Below are positions 58,635 to 64,000 of a stretch of 64,000 bases of DNA, piece by piece. Every line of letters begins with the position of its first letter. Within the stretch, counting starts at the first letter, position 1. Below the pieces are notes generated by a model, which was given only the letters and a program-made list of their open reading frames with translations, was not told the DNA's origin and ran no database searches. The stretch is taken from NCBI RefSeq assembly GCF_003048835.2, contig NZ_CP060705.1:310001-374000 (forward strand), read 5' to 3'. A program made the position numbers and the translations under genes. Source of the stretch: Campylobacter concisus. GTDB taxonomy: Bacteria > Campylobacterota > Campylobacteria > Campylobacterales > Campylobacteraceae.

Positions 58635-58859
58635 CCATCTTCCTTTACTTTTTAAAGTTATATATCGCTTGGATATTTTCCAGGCTTTCATTTATCAAAG
58701 CCACCTTTTACTTAGCCCATTTTATATGAGTTAGAAACGAAGCTTTTTTAAATTTATAAGTTTTTCACCACACTGTTTTCTAAATAGACGCAAAATCTCA
58801 TAGAAGCTCTAAATATAGACAAATTTTTATATCGCAACTCTTTCAAATCCTTTCAAAAA

Positions 58860-59306
58860 TTAATACTGTCGGACGCACCGCACGAAGAGAGGACCGCTGT
58901 TCCAGGAACCGCCGCCGTTCCGGAAATCCACGTACCACGCATTAGGCGAGCCGTTGGCGTCTTTAGTTTGGCTCCAGTACCATATATGGCCGGAGTCTGC
59001 TATGTATCTAAAAGCGGTATTTAGAGCGGGGTTATATCTACTCTTATCCTCTATGCTTAGTAGCTCCGTTCTGGTTGGTAGCCTCCAGTCTTTGTATCCG
59101 GCTAGACTTAATGTTTTGCAGTACTCCTGCGCCTGCTCCAACGTTCCTTCAAAAATTTGCTTTTCATCCTGCCACATTAGTCTTCCCAGCTTTTTTTCGC
59201 TACATATCACTACGTTTTTATCGTTATCTCGGTAGCACGTAGGTCTTAGAGCTTCTGCGTGAAGCAAACCGCAAAGCAGCAAAAAAACGGCTATATGTCT
59301 TTTCAT
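58860..59306 (-). CDS. Secreted DUF1566 protein, paralogue 2
   Basis: 148 aa. Signal peptide MKRHIAVFLLLCGLLHAEA. About 80% identical to paralogue 1 over residues 20-105 (for example YRDNDKNVVICSEK, QEYCK, AGYKDWRLPT) but divergent in the C-terminal segment (WSQTKDANGSPNAWYVDF) before the conserved FVRCVRQY end. Codon changes in that segment are mostly at positions 1 and 2. Tandem with paralogues 1 and 3 on the same strand. Confidence 0.85.
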   Translation of the reverse strand: MKRHIAVFLLLCGLLHAEALRPTCYRDNDKNVVICSEKKLGRLMWQDEKQIFEGTLEQAQEYCKTLSLAGYKDWRLPTRTELLSIEDKSRYNPALNTAFRYIADSGHIWYWSQTKDANGSPNAWYVDFRNGGGSWNSGPLFVRCVRQY

Positions 59307-59332
59307 CTTTTATCCTTTCTTAAATTTTAAAA

Positions 59333-59800
59333 TCAATACTGCCGGACGCACCGCACTAAGCCTTTATGAGATGAAACGCTGTAGCGGAAATCTTCGCCGT
59401 TATCGAAATCCACGACCCACACATCAGACGAGTCGTCGGCGCTCTTTGTAGAGCTCCAGTACTTGCCGCTAGGTATGTCGGCATACTTAAAAGCTAAATT
59501 CATAGCAGAACTATACTTGCTGTAGTCAATGATGCTTAAAAGCTCGTTTACTGTAGGTAGCCGCCAGTCATCAAAGCCAGCAAAATTTAAATTTTCGCAG
59601 TATTGGACTGCTTTGTCATAATACATACGAAATGGTGGCAAATCACCATCTTGCCACATCAGCTTATATATATTGTCTCTAACGACTTCCAATCGGTTAT
59701 CTCTGCTAAATCCGGTAGTTATATCGCCCACAATTTGATCAAACGCAAACGCAGAGCCGCAACACAGCAAAAGCGCAAACATAAAAGCTATCTTTTTCAT
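59333..59800 (-). CDS. Secreted DUF1566 protein, paralogue 3
   Basis: 155 aa. Signal peptide MKKIAFMFALLLCCGSAFA. More divergent N-terminus than the other two, but the same domain: YKLMWQDGDLPPF, AGFDDWRLPTVNELLSI, KYWSSTKSADDSSDVWVVDF and LVRCVRQY. First gene of the tandem, 26 bp before paralogue 2, so the two are probably co-transcribed. Divergent from the HTH regulator at 60000. Confidence 0.82.
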   Translation of the reverse strand: MKKIAFMFALLLCCGSAFAFDQIVGDITTGFSRDNRLEVVRDNIYKLMWQDGDLPPFRMYYDKAVQYCENLNFAGFDDWRLPTVNELLSIIDYSKYSSAMNLAFKYADIPSGKYWSSTKSADDSSDVWVVDFDNGEDFRYSVSSHKGLVRCVRQY

Positions 59801-59999
59801 CTTTATCCTTTCTTGTTTTGCTTGAAATTAGACCTATTAACCTGATGACGTATGTTGGTTTATAAAAACTATCACTATTAAGAAAAAATTTACTATACGG
59901 ATAATCTTATTAGAATTATTCTTATTGAATACTTAATTCATATAGTATTTTTTTATCAATTATACTTCTTAAATTTAGAGCAATTTCAAAGAGTGTAAA

Positions 60000-60431
60000 A
60001 TGCAAATTTATGAAAGAATAAATGCGATCCTAAGAAGTAAAAAGTTAAAGAAAAAAGACTTTGTCCAAAAATTTATAGATCTTGAACCTAGGCTAAAAAG
60101 CACAGGTGAAGTGCCGTCTTTGCCATCTATATATAACTACCTCAATGGAAATAGAGAGATCAAGGCTGAGCTCATACCTTATATAGCAAAAGCCCTTGGA
60201 GTAAGCGAACAAGAACTTTTTATAGACGACCTTAATATCTCAAGCTTTTTAAAAGATATGGTCAATAAATGTAATTACAATGACAAAGAATATGAAAATT
60301 TACAAAACATAAGTCGCATCATAGATCTTTGTCAATATGCTTCAGAGCCACTCTTATCAAGGCTAATAGAAATTCTAGAGAAAAACAAAGAGCAAACGCT
60401 AAGACATATGAGAGATATTTCTCTTTTATAA
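60000..60431 (+). CDS. HTH (XRE-like) transcriptional regulator
   Basis: 143 aa. An N-terminal helix-turn-helix of the XRE/lambda-repressor type: ERINAILRSKKLKKKDFVQKF, then PSIYNYLNGNREIKAELIPYIAKALGVSEQELF. The C-terminal part is helical and charged. It is divergent from the DUF1566 tandem (199-bp intergenic region) and may control that region or the transfer genes downstream. Confidence 0.8.
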   Translation: MQIYERINAILRSKKLKKKDFVQKFIDLEPRLKSTGEVPSLPSIYNYLNGNREIKAELIPYIAKALGVSEQELFIDDLNISSFLKDMVNKCNYNDKEYENLQNISRIIDLCQYASEPLLSRLIEILEKNKEQTLRHMRDISLL

Positions 60432-60558
60432 CCACCTTCTACTCACTATAAAGATGCCCTACCTAGAAAATATGTAGTTAGAATAAATTTTATATTAAAT
60501 AAAGTTCGTAATGAATAATATACTTGCAAATTTTTACTTATAGAAAAAGTAGTTCTCG

Positions 60559-60837
60559 ATGAAAAAGGCATTATTTGTTGTATGCTTTTTGGCTAGTATG
60601 GTGTATGGATTAGAAAGAGGTGCTACTAGCAATTTCAAATACATTATAGATACAGGTGTTCAATCAATCTATGTGCTTCAAAATAGAACAGACGGCTATG
60701 ACTTATCATTTCAGCAATATTTTTGCTTTGTTTTTTGGAAAACTAATAAAAATATAGATAGAATTTTGGTGGATGCAGTCTGTCAAAACACTACAGGCAA
60801 TATCAAAAAAACTACAAGGAGAAAACATGCCATTTGA
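60559..60837 (+). CDS. Hypothetical exported protein (92 aa)
   Basis: 92 aa starting MKKALFVVCFLASMVYG, a probable signal peptide. The rest is short, with aromatic residues and two cysteines, and has no recognised family. It overlaps the next gene start by 11 bp. It may be a small exported component of the transfer or DUF1566 region; function unknown. Confidence 0.6.
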   Translation: MKKALFVVCFLASMVYGLERGATSNFKYIIDTGVQSIYVLQNRTDGYDLSFQQYFCFVFWKTNKNIDRILVDAVCQNTTGNIKKTTRRKHAI

Positions 60838-62116
60838 GCTTGAATATAAAATTTTTAATGGCAGAAACAAAAAGCAACCAGATAAAAACCTTAAAATAAA
60901 TCAAACACCTATTTTAAACTCTATTGTAAATACATATGCGCTCTCTCTTTTTGTTGGTAAATTTTATGATTTTAGTAAAGAAAATGATCTACCTATACTT
61001 AAAAAGTTGGTTGATAAAGAAAGAGATAAGCAGACTGAAAAATTTATGGATAAAGTTTGCAAAGTTTGTGGTAAAGACGAAGATCTAATAGTAAATGTGC
61101 CAAGACTTCGTGGCTACATCAAAAATTTTGATGAACAAATAAAGAGTAAAAGAAAGCAAATAAATATAAAACTAGAGAAGATATGTGAAGAGTTTTTTGC
61201 GCTTATAAAGCTAGATCGAAATTTAGCACCGAGCCAAAAACAGCATATAAACGATAAAAATAGTTATATCCTAGCTCCAAATGATGACCTAGAAAAGCAT
61301 GTAAAATCTCTAAAAAGTAGATCAATAGGCGATGATAAAAAATTTGCATATATGCAAGACGCTGCTTTTATAATGATGTGTTTAAACCTAGGGGAGTACT
61401 TTTGGAAGGGCGAATACAAAGACTTTTCAATTAGTCAGCCAGATGATATGACGCGTTATCTTTTAAGCTATGTTTATGACGAGGCAAAAGTTCAGAGATT
61501 TTTAAAATCCATGAATGTTTTGATCATAAAAAGAGGCTTTGTGATGGGGCTAGATAGAGATAACCAAGCGCTAGTTTTTAGCAATATGGGATCAGAAATT
61601 TTTGAGCTTGAAATTTTTAAAGATAGATATATAAGCTTTAGAGAAGATGATGCTTTGGTTATATTTTCACCCGCATTTTTTGGTAACTTTGATCAAATTT
61701 ATGATGAAATTTGGAAGATAAAGCAAAATGTGATAAAAATAAAAACTACTCCTACTAAAAAGTGCTTAAGATCTTTAGATGATAGCTTACTTTTAGATCC
61801 TGAGCTTATATATAAATCCCTTAAAGATGAAAATATCTTTGTATTAAGCAAATTTAAAAAGGAGCTAGAAAATCTAAAAAATGATCTTTCTTACAAAAAT
61901 TTTGAATTAAACAAAGATAGATACGCAAGGCAGTGGCTTATAGATGATATCTACGGACTATATCTTGCCGTGCATACTCCTTTTAGATACAAAAACTCTA
62001 AAGAGCTAGCTAAAATTTACTTCGAGGATCTTCTAGGTAAGAGCTTAAATTTATTCATCGATGAAAAAAGAACTCCTGCTTTAGGACATCACATAAACGA
62101 TCTAGAGCTTTTATAA
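60827..62116 (+). CDS. Hypothetical protein of the mobile element (429 aa)
   Basis: 429 aa from ATG 60827, which has a CAAGGAGAAAAC ribosome-binding site; the longer frame beginning at 60773 overlaps the upstream gene. A CKVCGKDEDL motif (about residue 78) suggests a metal or redox site. The rest is mixed alpha/beta with Lys-rich coiled segments (DEQIKSKRKQINIK) and a C-terminal HHIND. No family is recognised. It precedes the ClpP-like and VirD4-like genes in the same orientation. Confidence 0.65.
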   Translation: MPFELEYKIFNGRNKKQPDKNLKINQTPILNSIVNTYALSLFVGKFYDFSKENDLPILKKLVDKERDKQTEKFMDKVCKVCGKDEDLIVNVPRLRGYIKNFDEQIKSKRKQINIKLEKICEEFFALIKLDRNLAPSQKQHINDKNSYILAPNDDLEKHVKSLKSRSIGDDKKFAYMQDAAFIMMCLNLGEYFWKGEYKDFSISQPDDMTRYLLSYVYDEAKVQRFLKSMNVLIIKRGFVMGLDRDNQALVFSNMGSEIFELEIFKDRYISFREDDALVIFSPAFFGNFDQIYDEIWKIKQNVIKIKTTPTKKCLRSLDDSLLLDPELIYKSLKDENIFVLSKFKKELENLKNDLSYKNFELNKDRYARQWLIDDIYGLYLAVHTPFRYKNSKELAKIYFEDLLGKSLNLFIDEKRTPALGHHINDLELL

Positions 62117-62212
62117 ACTACCAAGCCACCGGCTCTAGAAGCAATAGGTGGAATTTAAAGGCTCATCTACTATCTTAAACTTCTCTCACAAAAATCAAAA
62201 CAAGGAGAGAAG

Positions 62213-62770
62213 ATGGCAGAGTTTGACAAGTTAAATTTCGCCGACATTCACATGAGCTTACTAGCTGATAGAAACATCTTTTTATATGGGCAGATCGATC
62301 AAGAAATTTGCCTAACTACACAAAAAACGCTTTTGTATCTTGACAGCGTAGATCAAAGCGACATAAACATATATATAAGTGGCCCTGGAGGCTCGATATA
62401 TGATGGCTTTGGACTAATCGACTTTATGAAGACCATAAAATCACCAATCAATACATTTTGCGTGGGGCTAGCTGCCTCTATGTCCGCACTTATATTTTTA
62501 AACGGAGATAAGCGCTATATGCTGCCAAACTCAAGCCTCATGCTTCATCAGCCTCTTGGTGGTGCATCAGGTCAGGCAAGCGACATCGAACTAATCGCAA
62601 ATCAAATTTTAAAAATCAAATCAAAAGTCAATGAGATGATAAAGGCTAACAGCAACCTAAAAATAGCAAAGATAGAACAGCTCACCGATAGAGACTGCTA
62701 TATAGACGCATCATCAGCCATCGCTTATGGCCTAGCCAATGAAATAATATCAACTAATAAAGGAGAATAA
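62213..62770 (+). CDS. ClpP-like serine protease
   Basis: 185-aa member of the ClpP/crotonase protease fold. The Ser-His-Asp triad is in place: Ser89 (VGLAASMSAL), His112 (LMLHQPLGG) and Asp161 (TDRDCY), with His-Asp spacing of 49 as in E. coli ClpP. The oxyanion GPGGSIYDG motif is intact. It is much diverged from housekeeping ClpP and is encoded 1 bp before a VirD4-like gene, so it probably belongs to the element's own system. Confidence 0.85.
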   Translation: MAEFDKLNFADIHMSLLADRNIFLYGQIDQEICLTTQKTLLYLDSVDQSDINIYISGPGGSIYDGFGLIDFMKTIKSPINTFCVGLAASMSALIFLNGDKRYMLPNSSLMLHQPLGGASGQASDIELIANQILKIKSKVNEMIKANSNLKIAKIEQLTDRDCYIDASSAIAYGLANEIISTNKGE

Positions 62771-62771
62771 T

Positions 62772-64000
62772 ATGTCAGTTTTTTCACTAATTAATAATAC
62801 AAAAGGTGCAGCCCTCTCTGCTGCTTCAAACGCTCTTAGCATACCTATTAGCTTTACGCATGCGATGATAACAGGGCAAACAGGTTGCGGTAAGACCACT
62901 TCAGCGATCCTGCCAGCGATGGATGAGCGTATAAAAGTAGGGCATGGGATGCTTGTCTTTGACTACAAAGGAGTTGAGCATAAAAAGGTTAAATTTCTAG
63001 CCAATAAGCATGGCAGACTAAAAGATGTCGTAATGATAAATGTGCCATGGGGAAACAAAATAAATATAATGGATGACGCAAGTGAGAGTTTATTGATGAA
63101 TTTCTTTCAAAAGACATTTGGCACAAAACGTGATCCTTTTTGGGGAAATTTAGCGGCAAATATCGCTACAAAGTCCCTTTCAACGATGAAGGCGATATGT
63201 GACCTTACAGAGCAAGGTTTTTGCACCCCATATATAGAAAATAGAGCAAAAGATATAAAGCCAAGCTTTGCAAATTTATGCAAATCAACCCAGCAGCTAG
63301 GTGACTTTAAAAAATTTTATGCCTTAGTTAAGCTGGTAGATGACCATGTAAAAAGCGACACAGCATTTGCAAAAGGTATAAGCAAAAGAAGACACTTGGC
63401 TAACTCTTTAAATGAGAAAATTTGGGCATTAGGCGAGTTTAATGAAAAATCTGAAAATTTCATACAAGCTTTTAAGGAGTATGAAGGTGTAAGAAATGAT
63501 GAAGAGTCACAAAAAGCAAGGCTTTTCTCAAACTACACATTTATGCTTTTTGCCTTGCAAAGCATAGCTGACGATGAGATGCTAAACTATCATGGCAATA
63601 GCATAAGCAAGCTACTAAATGAAGGAAAGATAGTCGTTGTAAATTCTCAGGGGCTAAAAGATAGTGCGGTTGAGCTTATGCTAAATTCCACCCTTTCAAA
63701 TATGGCGCAACGCATAGCAAACGAAGAGAAGGTGCCAGTTAGTATCTTTATAGACGAGGCGCAGCGTGTGCTAAATCCATCAACCGACCTACACGCTGAC
63801 GTGCTAAGAGAGGCTAGAGTTGAGCTAATACTTGCTTTTCAAAACGAAGATGTGCTAAAAAGTAGCCTTGGTAGCGACTCAAGATATAAAGAGCTGGTAG
63901 GAAATTTAACCAATCAATACTTCTTTAAAAACTCGGTCAGACAATACGCCAGCGGAGAGGATAAGGACTTTAGCAAGTTAAAAAAATTTGAGTATTACCA
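62772..64000 (+). CDS. VirD4/TraG-like ATPase (truncated by the window edge)
   Basis: The frame is open from ATG 62772 to the window end (409 codons visible, no stop). Walker A GQTGCGKTTS is near residue 35-44, followed by VFDYKGVEHKK, and Walker B is VSIFIDEAQRVLNP near residue 323-336. The layout is that of type IV coupling proteins or HerA/FtsK-like ATPases, without N-terminal membrane helices. It starts 1 bp after the ClpP-like gene behind AAGGAGAATAAT. It could dock the relaxosome for conjugation. Confidence 0.8.
   Translation, partial: MSVFSLINNTKGAALSAASNALSIPISFTHAMITGQTGCGKTTSAILPAMDERIKVGHGMLVFDYKGVEHKKVKFLANKHGRLKDVVMINVPWGNKINIMDDASESLLMNFFQKTFGTKRDPFWGNLAANIATKSLSTMKAICDLTEQGFCTPYIENRAKDIKPSFANLCKSTQQLGDFKKFYALVKLVDDHVKSDTAFAKGISKRRHLANSLNEKIWALGEFNEKSENFIQAFKEYEGVRNDEESQKARLFSNYTFMLFALQSIADDEMLNYHGNSISKLLNEGKIVVVNSQGLKDSAVELMLNSTLSNMAQRIANEEKVPVSIFIDEAQRVLNPSTDLHADVLREARVELILAFQNEDVLKSSLGSDSRYKELVGNLTNQYFFKNSVRQYASGEDKDFSKLKKFEYY

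Overview
The window is a low-GC, AAATTTA-rich chromosome segment of a Campylobacterota bacterium, almost certainly a Campylobacter. Gene order matches blocks I recall from C. jejuni: ileS/small ORF/gatA/guaB; surA-like/gltX/malic enzyme/upp/mqnA; gatC/cvpA/fur/lysS/glyA/DUF1882/SPOR/aroE; lipoprotein/coaX; fdhD/modE/fdh/torD; tup. Short-form HisG, a PilT-like ATPase, a barnase/barstar pair and two selenocysteine formate dehydrogenases suggest a relative such as C. concisus; the species call is inference.

Layout. 1-17.3 kb: housekeeping genes (cinA, ileS, gatA, guaB, metX, xseB, tag, murC, mutS2, a degenerate GGDEF/EAL protein, dapE). 17.4-19.2 kb: an AT-rich KAP P-loop NTPase inserted between core genes. 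19.2-27.1 kb: surA-like chaperone, gltX, malic enzyme, upp, barnase/barstar, mqnA and a secreted arylsulfate sulfotransferase. 27.1-35.1 kb: a nine-gene minus-strand operon from gatC to aroE that includes fur and a pilT-like gene, followed by a small orphan ORF. 35.2-38.7 kb: a plus-strand set ending in coaX and short-form hisG.

39.1-52.1 kb is a formate dehydrogenase/tungstate region: a cysteine-desulfurase-like enzyme, a ModE-like regulator and fdhD in one operon; torD, a 57-aa Tat protein, a periplasmic selenoprotein FdhA and FdhB in another; the divergent tungstate ABC transporter tupA/tupBC; and a separate cytoplasmic FdhF-type selenoprotein. Both FDH genes are split by an in-frame UGA with a SECIS hairpin. 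Three transcription units share a previously unannotated inverted repeat, ATATGC-N7-GCATAT, upstream of their likely promoters, which suggests one formate/tungsten regulon.

52.5-64.0 kb is an integrated mobile element running off the right edge. Its left end carries a 17-nt copy of a tRNA-Ser 3' end (probable attachment site). It holds a RelE/ParE-type toxin-antitoxin pair, a MobV-like relaxase with a candidate oriT, a McrBC restriction pair, three tandem secreted DUF1566 proteins, a small HTH regulator, two unknown proteins, a ClpP-like protease and a truncated VirD4/TraG-like ATPase. The DUF1566 C-termini differ at codon positions 1 and 2 while keeping position 3, the pattern left by diversity-generating retroelements. 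No reverse transcriptase is visible in the window.
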